Assembly (NCBI GenBank): GCA_027563935.2
Contig: CM050446.2
Coordinates: 108,790,499-108,854,498 of the forward strand
Source of the DNA: Costus lasius
Taxonomy: Eukaryota > Streptophyta > Magnoliopsida > Zingiberales > Costaceae
Direction: 5' to 3'
DNA: 64,000 nt
Shown here piece by piece: positions 23,419-33,730 of the stretch. Each line of letters begins with the position of its first letter. Position 1 is the stretch's first letter. The notes under the pieces are model-generated. The model saw only the letters and a list, made by a program, of their open reading frames with translations, searched no databases and was not told the origin of the DNA. A program made the translations under genes and the position numbers.

Positions 23419-24690
23419 GTAATCATATTACATACTTATAGGGCCAAGAATAGAGGGGATGTCTATTTGACTATGGGATGGGCCCGCAACACCAGCTTCC
23501 TCAGGGGCTGCATCTAATGCAAGTAGACTATGTACAACCTCACGCTTCACTTCACCTCCTTCCTCAAGTTCAAAAATAATCTGCAATTGTAATCAGTATT
23601 AGAAACTCTAACTTCAACTAACTTAGTACACTTACAAATAAACATCTTACTGCATCTTCATTTAATTTGACACAATTTTTGAAATATGTTGTCCGTCGAG
23701 GTAGTTTCACATTGGGCCAACGGAACAACCGAGGGTGTACTCCCTCCACCTTACTATCTATATACAAGTTGGTATGCTCATAAAACCAAATCTACAAAAA
23801 AGAAGAAATAAATTAATAACTTATCATTAACTTAATTATGTTTGAAATACAAGTTCAGATATTGAGAATACTAACACCAAGAACTATGACACAACCAGCA
23901 AATCCACGTCCCTTCTTCTTTGAGCTGGAGGTCAATTCCGTGCACAGAAAATTATGTACAGCCTCTGCCCAATTGTACTCAGTTAATTTTGAGAGGTCTT
24001 CTACAAAACATACAAGTCACGCATCCAAGTTGTATGTCAGGCGACTGAATAAAAAATAACAAAAGAGATACAAGATGGCCAATCTTGTGAGTCTCTCCTC
24101 ATTTTCCGCCAGGCCTTGTGAACAGATAACTTTCAATTTTCCTTCAATGACTTTTGTGTTTGGTAACTTCCCATCAAATTCTTCCTTATAATATGTGGTA
24201 GATGGTCGGTCAGTGTCCCATCTAACTAGCTCCCCAACCCGTGGGAGACCAAGGATGATTGATACATCCTTCACCGAGAAGGGCACAAAATTGCCATTAA
24301 TGTTGAATCCTCTTCTGTTACCATCCCATATAGACTACAAATATTCCACAGCAATCATATCCAGGGAAACGGATAGCCTTTGCAGCAAATGTCCAAAGGG
24401 GGTCTGTAGGAGCAGTCGTTTAATAGCCTCACCCCCTTTCACTGTGTTGACAAATGTGTGAATCCAGCTCAAGGAGCATCTACTCAGTACCCGACGAGGT
24501 TTGGCCCCCTTGCAGTGATACTCCTTTTCGTCTGAAGAGCTATCAGATGAGCTTTCATGATGAGGGCTTTCATGAGGGGGCCTTTCATGAGTAGCCCTCA
24601 TTGTACACATGAACCTACTGTTAAAAAAGTTAGAACTATATTAACATGACGAACACAAAAGGTGAAGCTATTAAACGAAAATGAGATGCT

Positions 24691-25265
24691 CTTATACCAT
24701 GTCTGTGAAGTGTTATACCATGTCTGTGCAGTGTTATACGAAATTTAGGTCTTGTTATACCATGTATGTCCAGTGTTATACCGTGTCTGTGAAATGTTAT
24801 ACTATGTCTGTGTAGTGTTATACGAAATTTAGGTCTTGTTTTACCATGTATGTGCAGTGTTATACCATGTCTGTCAAGTGTTATACCGTGTCTGGAATAC
24901 TGTTATACCATGTTTGTGAAGTGTTATACCATGTCTGTGCAGTGTTATACAAAATTTAGGTCATGTTATACCATGTATGTGCAGTGTTATACCATGTCTG
25001 TCAAGTGTTATACCGTGTCTGGGATGCTGTTATACCATGTTTGTGAAGTGTTATACCATATATGTGCAGTGTTATACGAAATTTAGGTCTTGTTATACCA
25101 TGTATGTGCAGTCTTATACCATGTCTGTCAAGTGTTATACCGTGTCTGTGCAGTGTTATACCATGTCTGTTAAGTGTTATACCATATCTATGCAGTGTTA
25201 TACCATCTTTGTGATGTGTTATACCATGTCTGTGCAGTGTTATACCATGTCTGTGCAGTGTTATT
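24691..25265 (+). repeat. Right 21-bp tandem array of GTTATAC units
   Basis: About 28 units of 21 bp, starting GTTATACCATG or GTTATACGAAA, with spacers matching the reverse complement of the left array (CATGTCTGTGCAGT, GAAATTTAGGTCTT). It sits in intron 1 of the Ulp1-like gene, just inside the right TIR. A few scattered GTTATACC motifs continue to about 25530. Confidence 0.9.
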
Positions 25266-25574
25266 AACATGAATCACTCAAAACCGCCGAAGCTATTATA
25301 CCAAAATGAGGTTCTGTTATATTAATTTTGAGGCATGTTATACCATAATGAGATGTTGTTATACTAAGTTTCAGGCATGTTATGCGTACAATTGATACTA
25401 TCAGAAGAATTAGCAACTAACAGCTTCCTTTTAAGACTATTTCCCAAACAGATTCACGCACAATACAAATTATGCAAATATCATGAAAGTGGGTTGTTGT
25501 TATACCAATTTTCCACGCATGTTATACCAAAAATAGGTCATTAATACAACAATGTACGCATTAATAAGATAAAT

Positions 25575-26027
25575 TCCAACATTAGACCTTAAAGGAACAT
25601 TGGAGTCATCGGAGGAGCTCGCCATGAGATCCTGCAAAAAAACAAAGAAGATTAGGAAACCCTAGCCCAAACAAGAACAAGTCGTATATTGTCGCAGGTC
25701 GTCAAGTAACAATGGGACGTTTGCGGAGGTCGTCGCGGGTTGGGGTTAGGGAACATATTAGGAGAGTAAAGAGTAAGGGTCGGGCGAGTTGGGCGGGATG
25801 CAAAAATTTTCGGAGTTAACCCTGGTTAGTTAGTTCGTAACGGACTACTATAACGGGCTGCGAATATATCGGGATTTCGTATAACACGGAGAGAGGATCG
25901 TATAACGCCGCGCTTTACTTAACATGCTTGAAGATTCATGCGAATCGGGCTTCAAGATTAGTGCTTGAATCCCGCACCACTCCTTTGCAAATTTTGCGGA
26001 GGGGCGCCCCTCTGCAAAAACGCAGCC
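25575..26027 (-). repeat. Right terminal inverted repeat of the MULE
   Basis: The reverse complement matches 17754-18345. Read on the minus strand it contains two GTTATAC motifs, a possible leader splice acceptor (TTTTTTTGCAG), then the ATG of the Ulp1-like gene at 25625-25623 and a donor at 25587. The outer end reads GGGCTGCGTTTTTGC. Confidence 0.9.
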
Positions 26028-26036
26028 CCTTATGAA

Positions 26037-27927
26037 TGGCTATTACACGGAAACTTATTTCTTTGGTTTTGATCAATAAGATGGTGAAATCGACAAGGAC
26101 ATCTAACTCTACAGTAAGAGTGAACAACAAATTTATATGTAGTCCACCAATAAAAGTGAATAACTGTTTTTTTTAAAAAACCAAACAATCACCAACATAA
26201 TACATTATATTTTCTAAGGGCCACTCACCAATTGCTTTAATCTTTTGAGATGCTTGACACTTGATCACAATCTACTAAGTGCATCAGAATTAGCACTTCA
26301 AGTTCTATATCTATCATGCATGAGTAAAATAATGATCGTGGATGAAATTTTAGGCTTCATCACTATTGTTACCTTAAAGTTTGCTGGATCTTACATGCTT
26401 GAGGATTCATCATCTCCTTGTGTCCTCTTGCCAACATCATAGGATCCACTAGCACCCTTCTATACTTGCTCACAGCCATCTTACGATACTTGGCATGGTT
26501 TGCATAGGTAGTTTAGTTGCCTTCACTGCTAAGTCCTCTTTTAAGTACAATTGTTGTCTTGAGAGTCTATACATTTATTAGCTTAGCTTCATTTGCATCC
26601 AAAGAAGCATCCATCACTAATCAAGAAGAATAGGGTAGAAAGAACCACACCATTAGCCCCTTCTTGAGTGTCTACTTGATCTAAATCACATATATGTTAG
26701 AGAAGAACCAACACCTCAACACTTTGGAGCTTGCTTAATGACAAATCTTGAATTGCCACTATGTTTGTCAAGGAAATTCTATTACAACGCATGGATGCCA
26801 CTTAGCCACATTTTGATGCCACTTGACCATAATCAATCAAGGAAATCTTCTCTTAAACAATGGTTTTGATACCGACTACTTGACAATGTTACCATTTGTC
26901 ATGTGTTAGATTTTGACAAATGAATTGCCCTACAGTTTCTCATTCTTCAATTTTTTACCTTGCTCTACATTTCACATCTCTACTTCAACACTCAAGATCT
27001 TAGTGGCAACACATACAATAACAACATGCCGGCTTAGTAACATCTCAAGGTCTAGGCACCTCTTGCACTACATTTCATCTCTACTTCAACACTTATTATA
27101 ACACTTGGGAAATATAAATTGCATTAAACAAATACATAAAAGCATGGATGCACATCCAACTTATATTGCATCACCACTTATGCGTAACAGCTTAAGGCTA
27201 GAATTACATAATCTCAAATACATATAACAAATTAAAAACTAATTATAATTCGCACATAAACTTCGACACAATGAAAACTTGGTATACTATATTGCACTAT
27301 GTCCTAGCTTGTATGCCCTAACACACTTATCACATGGAGTGGAACAACTCAATGCTATCTTGGCCTTTGCCACATGCTTGACACTCTTCATAATCTTGTG
27401 AATATGCATGATACATATACAATCTATTGAGAAGCACAAATTTACTCTTAATAAATTAGTTCAAAACCACTCTATGATCATCAAGGAGAAATATTTGTGC
27501 TCACAAAACTAAAACATCATAATAATGGCTAGGATTGCCTTCCTTCAACCCTATTATGTGTTGCCTAAAATCAACATTTTACTACTCTATTTGCCCTTTC
27601 TACACATCTACGAGGTATAGTGATCAATAAGCGATGTGCCATGATCCACATATTCTTAGAACAGGATTGCTGCAAGCCACACAAATTGGGAGAAGCACAA
27701 TGAGAGAGGCAACATCTCTTGGTTTTACTTCTTTACATCATTCAATTTGCTCCAACTCCGATTCAGTTTGATCCACGATGCATCGATGCCAAAAGAAAAG
27801 TAATCGAGAGCTTATATTATACTTGATAAGAATCCACGGAAAGATATTTTAAACAAGGGGGAAGAAAAATCCTAACTTTCCTAATGGATGGTGGGTGGGC
27901 GACGACCCTGCGAAAACGAAAGAAGAA
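26037..27927. other. AT-rich intergenic DNA downstream of LRX
   Basis: No coding region is recognised. On the minus strand TCGGTATCAAAACC near 26860 resembles a retrotransposon primer site, so part of this stretch may be a decayed LTR element, but I found no LTR pair. The 3' UTR of the LRX gene should lie just below 27928. Confidence 0.4.
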
Positions 27928-29808
27928 TTAAAATGGAGGCGGCGGTGGAGGTGATGCATACGGAATCCCGATAACAGCCGGCAGTGGTTCTTCGTACGGG
28001 GGAGGCGGCTGGATGCAGGGAGGCGGTGGGGGCTCAATGCAGGGAGGCGGCGGGGGCTCGATGCAGGGAGGTGGCGGCGGAGGTGGAGGTTTTATGCATG
28101 CGGGTGGAGGAGGGGGGAAGTACGAGGGGGGAGGCGGTGAGTTGGGTGGCGGAGGTGGAGAATGGATAGGTGGGGGAGGAGAATGAGGTGGGTTTTGTGG
28201 CTGAGGAGGGGAAGAATGGAAAGGAGGATCGGGTGGGTCTTGTGGCGGTGCAGAGGAGAAGAGGGGAGGTGGAGGTTGTGGGCAGTAAACGGGTGGAGAT
28301 GGAGTTTTTGCGCAGTAGGCGGGCGGAGACGGAGGGCTTGGACAGTAGATCGGTGGCTGCGGCGGTAATGGCGATGGGATACAGTATGGCAGCGGTGGAG
28401 GAGGAGAGGGAGGAGGTGGAGATGGCGGAGGTGGGGACGGTGGAGGAGGAGAAGGCGGAGGCGGCGAGGGAGGTGGTGGAGATGGCGGAGGTGGGGACGG
28501 TGGAGGAGGAGAAGGCGGAGGTGGCGAGGGAGGTGGTGGAGATGGTGGAGGAGGAGAAGGCGGAGGCGGCGAGGGCGGTGGTGGAGATGGAGGGGGCGGG
28601 GACGGTGGAGGAGGAGAGGGCGGCGGGGGCGAGGGAGGCGGCGGAGAAGGCGGAGGGGGTGATGGCGGCGGCATGAAAGACTTGCAGCCGAAAGTAGAGC
28701 AGTCGACAATATGGTGGGAAAAGAAGGATCTGCATTGTCTCTCTGGCCTCTGCTTCGGTCGGTCTTCGAAGCAATTCCTGCGGTCGTCGAATGACTCCAC
28801 CCTGAAGCACTCCAGTGGCGCCTCGGTGAAGAAGTTGTAGGAATAGGTGAAGTTCTTCAGATTTGGCAAGTTGCAGATCGATGCCGGGATCACTCCGGAG
28901 AGCAGATTGTGCGCGACATCGAGCTGCTCCAATCTGCGCATCCCGCCGACGGACGCCGGCAGTGTCCCGACGAGCTTGTTGAAGCTGACATCGAGCACGG
29001 TGAGGTCGCGAAGAAGACCGATCTCCGGTGGGAAGCAGGACTCGAGGCCATTGTTGGCGACGATGATCTCATTGAGCGTCCTAGACATGTTGCCAAGGGT
29101 TGCCGGCAGGCACCCGTGGAAGCGGTTGCTAGCGAGGACGACAACGGAGACTGGGGAGTTGCCGAGGTTCTCGGGGATCTCGAAAGCGAATCGGTTGTGG
29201 TTGATGAATATGGCGTCGAGGCGGCGGTCGAAGAGTTCCGGCGGCACGGCGCCCTCGAACTCGTTGAACCGGAGGTCGAGGTAGCGGAGGGCGGGAAGGC
29301 GGAGGACAACGTCGGGGAAGGGGCCGGCAAGTCTGTTGTTGCTGACGTCGAGCTCGTGGAGGAGCGTGAGGCGGCGGAGGGAGCGGGGGAGCGTGCCGCA
29401 AAAGCGGTTGGAGTTAATGTGGAAGAGGGCGAGGTCGGCGAGGAGGCCGAGCTGGCGGGGGAGGTAGCCGGCGAGGTCGCCGTGGTTGAGATCGACGCCG
29501 GCGACGACGGTGAGGGTGGGGTTGGAGGGGAGGGGTGAGCAGAAGACGCCGGTGTAGTTGCAGACGGCGGGGCCGACCCAGTCGCCGGTGAGGTTGAGGG
29601 GGTCGGAGATGATGGCGTGCTTCCAGGCCTGGAGGGCAATGTAGGCGTCGTGGAGGTGGCGGCTGGGGAAGGCGGAGTGGTCGAGGGGGTGGCGGCGGGC
29701 GTGGGCATGGCTGCGGGAGCAGGAGGCGGCGGGAGGAAGAGGGAGGAGGAGGAGAGAGGAGAAGAGGAGGAAGGAGATGAGGGGATGGGGTGGAGGAAGT
29801 GTCTTCAT
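27928..29808 (-). CDS. Leucine-rich repeat extensin-like protein (LRX)
   Basis: A 626-residue secreted cell-wall protein from one uninterrupted frame. An N-terminal signal peptide (about residues 1-29, a Leu-rich core ending PPAASC) is followed by a leader with LQAWKHAI. About ten leucine-rich repeats follow (about residues 95-330). A Cys-rich hinge (about 340-385, ending STFGC) leads into an extensin domain. The extensin part contains 18 consecutive Ser-Pro4 units (28393-28662), the signal for prolyl hydroxylation and arabinosylation, then Tyr-containing motifs such as PYC and VYC. LRX proteins bind RALF peptides through the LRR domain and anchor in the wall through the extensin part, acting in wall integrity sensing. 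The architecture is that of the vegetative LRX3/4/5 group, but I cannot assign an orthologue. Very GC-rich with strong third-position bias, unlike its surroundings. No clear TATA box upstream. Confidence 0.93.
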   Translation of the reverse strand: MKTLPPPHPLISFLLFSSLLLLPLPPAASCSRSHAHARRHPLDHSAFPSRHLHDAYIALQAWKHAIISDPLNLTGDWVGPAVCNYTGVFCSPLPSNPTLTVVAGVDLNHGDLAGYLPRQLGLLADLALFHINSNRFCGTLPRSLRRLTLLHELDVSNNRLAGPFPDVVLRLPALRYLDLRFNEFEGAVPPELFDRRLDAIFINHNRFAFEIPENLGNSPVSVVVLASNRFHGCLPATLGNMSRTLNEIIVANNGLESCFPPEIGLLRDLTVLDVSFNKLVGTLPASVGGMRRLEQLDVAHNLLSGVIPASICNLPNLKNFTYSYNFFTEAPLECFRVESFDDRRNCFEDRPKQRPERQCRSFFSHHIVDCSTFGCKSFMPPPSPPPPSPPPPSPPPPSPPPPSPPPPSPPPPSPPPPSPPPPSPPPPSPPPPSPPPPSPPPPSPPPPSPPPPSPPPPSPPPPSPPPPSPPPPLPYCIPSPLPPQPPIYCPSPPSPPAYCAKTPSPPVYCPQPPPPLFSSAPPQDPPDPPFHSSPPQPQNPPHSPPPPIHSPPPPPNSPPPPSYFPPPPPACIKPPPPPPPPCIEPPPPPCIEPPPPPCIQPPPPYEEPLPAVIGIPYASPPPPPPF

Positions 29809-32800
29809 CTCATCTTCCCGCTCCTCCCCGTGGCAGACTGCAGCCGACTGGAGCGCTCAAGCAGCGACTGATAAATAAATAAATAAGTAAATAAATAAAT
29901 AAAGAAATAAAGGCTGCCACCAGATGGACGGTCGAGATCCTTTCTTACTGCTCGTCCGAGCGGCACGAGTCCCCTTCGCTTCTTTGTCTTTTACTAATTA
30001 ATTAGTTACTCGGGCTAATCGCTACGGGCGAAAGCTGCCGACTCCGCCGCCATTATTCATGCAAACGGATCTGAGTGCAAAAATGCAATAATTCCTTGTT
30101 TTATCCATATATTTACGGGGGCTTTTGTTGCTCTGTAATTCTTAAATTAATCAAGTGAAATGCATCAGGGGTGCTTGCCACGTGTTCAGTTTAAATAGTG
30201 CTGGCCCGATATATTACGAGGTCCATTTACAAATTTCCACGTCATCTGATCGTTACTTTATTATTATTTTTTTTTCTGCACTTGTTCATTAGGTAAAGAT
30301 CGGTTGGATCGGCAAATTAGTTCGGTGTGAGATTTGTATAACCACTTGCCCTACATTTCAAATTTATATGCCGACACAATCTTAAACCCTGGCCGAGTAT
30401 AATTACAAGCCCCGCACAGCAATCAGGTTCCTAAGCTAATGTGGCACTACCCAACAATTATAGGAATATTCAGAAATTATTATTATTATTATTATTCTAA
30501 ACGGTAACACAAAAGTTTGCTCTAGTTTTTCTTATACCTGATCCGCCACTGTGTACGCAGCATAGCCTGCCAAGCTACTTTCTGACAATTGGCACACAAA
30601 TTACAGTAATCAACCAAGATTCTTTTGATCGAAGCACGCCAGCAAGGGTGTTGTCACTTAAAACAGTTCAACTCCAACCTGATTGAATAAGAGAAATTAA
30701 AACTGCTCGAAAGAAAATTAAAAAAAATTATCAAACTCCAATTTAATTGAATTATCACCAAACTAATAATGTTCCCACCTACACAGTCAGTTTAAATCAA
30801 AATTTCCAACTTCAATTTTGTCAAAGTTTAGTTTGCAATTTAACAATATATTTGTAAACATTAACTCTACACTAATATATTAAAGTTTTTCTTAAAAAAA
30901 AAAACATTTTGTCGACGCATACATTAATATGAGGTTCACGTATAAGGTAATACGATCAGTTTCAGTATTTATCTATAAAGTACTACTCCTTTCATTTCAG
31001 AGCATTAATTTCAGTTGTTAATTGAATCTTATTAAACATTGTCAGGCTTAGCTGCACCCAAATCAATGAAACTAGAAGCGATCAAAATGGTAAAATGATT
31101 TGTATTTTTCTTTGCATCTGACAAATATAATATTTGCCGCAGTACTTTATTTGTTTGGTAAGGAGTTACTGCGGCTCATTACTATGGAGCTATGATATGC
31201 GGTAGAGTGGAGTAAGAGTTGCCAGTAGCTGAAACGCACGGCCACGTGTAGGACAGTACAAGCAGGGGCCCAGCTGGAGCGGCAGGGCTTTCATGTCTGC
31301 TGCCGTCGGCACGGGTAGAACGCGTGCGCCTTGGTTGTGTCGGTGGCCTAGGCAGCGCATGGCCCTTAGCCACTTACCGAGCCGTAAAAACAAAGAAAGA
31401 GATGGAGCAGCGGCTCACCTGATGATGATGTTGATGAATGATGTGAACAAGCGCTGCACACATTATTTATTCATCCATCACCTACTGGATTTGCTTCTAC
31501 AAACCGAACCCAATGTAACTGTTGGACAAAAGGGCTGTCACCAATTGTGCAGTTAATCCAGCACATGCATTTTAATTAGCTTAAGATAAAAAAAGAATGC
31601 TATGAGCATTTACTAACCTGGCATCAACTTGTATCCTGCCTTTGAAAATGCTGCTGTTCGTGCTGCTGCCATATGTTTTAAAAAAATTTCTTCAAGCAAC
31701 GTACACGCCTTTCACGATAACGTCAACAGAAGATCCATAACATGCACCTAGCAATACAGCAGACGGTGAAGAACATTCACCCTGGGATTGGATTGGCCAT
31801 GATTTTCCAAAACCAGTCACTCCTCTTAAAAGCTAACCTTCATGAAAATAGATGGCAAACATTAGTTTCTTTCGTGTTATTACATCACGGTGTCCTATCA
31901 AGGACGGCTTCCCTTCTTCAGAAAAGAAAAAGAGTTGAAACCACCAAGATTTCTACAAGAAAAATGGTTGAATTATAATCAAATCCACTGGCACATGCAA
32001 AGACTCAAGGGGACATGCCCAGAAAATTCTGCTATAAAATCTTAGCCCAGATCTTGCACCGACTCACTGCAGCTGATCATAAAACTTTTGAATAGAACAC
32101 CTATTCTTTGCATGATTTGGTGTCCCAATAGGCATGAAATAGGATCATTACAGCTGTCAAAAGCTCCGGATGACAACAATTCCACATATGCTTCAAAAAC
32201 ATGTTATGTTCCAACAAATAATTGAATAATGCAAATAGCTGACTATATAAAACACGAGAGATATTTAGGTTGCCAATGTTCTTGTCAAACATCTGTAGAA
32301 AACAAATTGCACATTAATCACCAATTAACATGAAGATGTACTGTGAAAACATAACATGAACGATCACTTTACCTCTCACGAGAGAAGAGGTGAACGCGTT
32401 GATATCCTTATAGTTGAAAGCATGAAATTATCAATACTTACGACCGGGTGTTCAAAAACTTTTTATTGTAGAGAATCATGGCTAATTAATTGGCATACAC
32501 ATGCATGTGTAGATTGCGCAACAGTTAATATCAGCTTTTATTGATAGGAACTCTTCACTTGTTGGCCCCTCTGTTCTATGGATACGTTTTACATATCAAC
32601 AGTCGATGTGGGTTTAGTTCTATACTTTATAAGCATCCAACATATCATTTGTCAGTAAGACTTAAGACTAGATGATTAATTAGCATATAGTACCTAATTG
32701 TTGGGGATGATTTTTATATTAATGAGTGTTAGTGGTATTATAATGTTTGAATATTACTTATCTAAAAGCTTATGATATAATCTTAAACATTCTATTGAGG

Positions 32801-33131
32801 TGGACAGAAGATCAATAAAATCCTAATTGCCTTTCTCCATCTCTGTTATTAAACCTCTCCCTTCTCTTTATTGTCTTGAACCATGCTAGTATAAGAGCCT
32901 TGCTCTCTCGTTCCTTGCATACACCTTGTAGCCATCTCCATCACAACAAACACAACATATATCACCTTCCAGCTCACAAACAATTTCAAACCCACCATCG
33001 CAAATCCATTCATCTCAGCATTTTATCCTCACCTGTTGCGAGGATGTCCTCCACAACATCATAACATGATAGCACCACAATAACACTAGAACGCTAGAAA
33101 CAATTAACTTCTTTCTATATCATTATCGGAC

Positions 33132-33247
33132 GCTAGAACAACTCTAGAAACACAAACAATTGCCTTTGTACCCTTCAACAAGATAATTTGCTAGAACAAC
33201 TCTAGAAACACAAACAATTGCCTTTGTACCCTTCAACAAGATAATTT
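33132..33247 (+). repeat. Perfect 58-bp tandem duplication
   Basis: Two adjacent identical copies (33132-33189 and 33190-33247) beginning GCTAGAACAACTCTAG and ending AAGATAATTT. Their identity suggests a recent duplication, or an assembly artefact. Confidence 0.9.
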
Positions 33248-33492
33248 ACATTGCCCACTATCATAAGCCTAATCATCGATCCGCGTTGGAAGGCTTCTCA
33301 CTCCACCCCTTCAATCACTACTATGTCACTCAAATTTCTTTCCTATTTGACGACAGCCTCATCAGTTCTTTCCTTCATAACACTAGCAACTCTCATTTTC
33401 ATCATCCATCCCACTCATGAATCATTGCCTTAGTCAAAGCTATTACCAGTTCAAAAGTTGTCGTTGGAGTTGCGCTTGGAAATTTTTTTCCA

Positions 33493-33730
33493 CCAAGGTT
33501 TAAATACAGGTGCAAGCCAGTGTACTGGTCTTGGATTGGATTAGAGCAGTTTAGTGTACCATGCCATTGTATCAATACACAGTTCAGTATACTAGCTTTC
33601 ATGTTTTTGATAGCTAACTTAGATAATCTTTCAAATACTATTGAACCAATATACAGTCCATTTACCAACACATTATTGACGAGTATATACCAAAGACATC
33701 AACTGGTTTGGATCGGTATCTAAAAAAAAT
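33493..33730. mobile_element. Possible truncated member of the CAAGG MITE family
   Basis: The left end reads CAAGGTTTAAATACAGG, close to the ends at 36221 and 38632. The interior contains GTACTGG and ATCGGTATC motifs typical of the family. I find no matching right end and no target duplication, so this is tentative. Confidence 0.3.

Larger units (their letters stand above)
21393..25625 (-). pseudogene. Ulp1-type (C48) cysteine protease gene carried by the MULE, decayed
   Basis: A multi-exon minus-strand gene. Exon 1 (25625-25588) lies inside the right TIR and begins MASSSDDSN. Exon 2 starts at 24617 in matching phase. It leads into a domain (about 24470-24180, with TPFGHLL and ILGLPRVGE) that resembles the plant-mobile-domain-like part of MULE-borne Ulp1 genes. 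Clean exons follow at about 23793-23652 and 23573-23440. A coiled coil and acidic linker come next (about 22960-22540). The protease core has VHWFLIVVD near 21865, then CYNSL where the catalytic Asp (YDSL) is expected. The C-terminal block KFMDYLSRG lies near 21505, ending at 21393. The Cys region is destroyed by a stop and a local duplication. The middle array interrupts an intron and the right array fills intron 1. The ancestral activity would be SUMO-type isopeptidase, here lost. Confidence 0.75.
17754..26027. mobile_element. Complete 8.27-kb MULE with FAR1-type transposase and Ulp1-like gene
   Basis: Flanked by a perfect 9-bp duplication CCTTATGAA (17745-17753 and 26028-26036), the duplication length of Mutator-like elements. 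The ends are long terminal inverted repeats (about 590 and 450 bp). Inside are a plus-strand FAR1/MULE transposase gene (about 18957-21240), a minus-strand Ulp1-type protease gene (25625-21393) converging on it, and three tandem arrays with a 21-bp period. MULEs carrying Ulp1-like genes are known in plants (Kaonashi elements in Arabidopsis). Both genes contain stops and altered catalytic residues, so this copy looks immobile although its ends are well preserved. Confidence 0.92.

Noticed and set aside
18472..25265. Regularly spaced repeats resembling a CRISPR array
   Set aside because: Units are contiguous 21-bp tandem repeats with recurring spacers inside a plant transposon. There are no cas genes, and it is eukaryotic DNA.
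26840..26880. A minus-strand primer-site-like TCGGTATCAAAACC as proof of another LTR element
   Set aside because: The match to a tRNA-Met site is partial, and no LTR pair or coding domain was found near it.
28034..28810. Long frames in other phases over the LRX gene on both strands, rich in Ser/Thr/Ala, Arg/His/Leu or Glu/Val
   Set aside because: GC-rich repetitive coding DNA suppresses stops in all frames. Only the 626-residue frame has a signal peptide, LRRs and an extensin domain.
28890..29708. A 272-codon minus-strand frame overlapping the LRX LRR region
   Set aside because: A shadow of the LRX frame with a biased Ser/Thr/Pro composition and no domain.
31182..32300. Possible small genes at 31.2-32.3 kb
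   Set aside because: Short frames without domain, splice structure or codon bias. I cannot support any of them.
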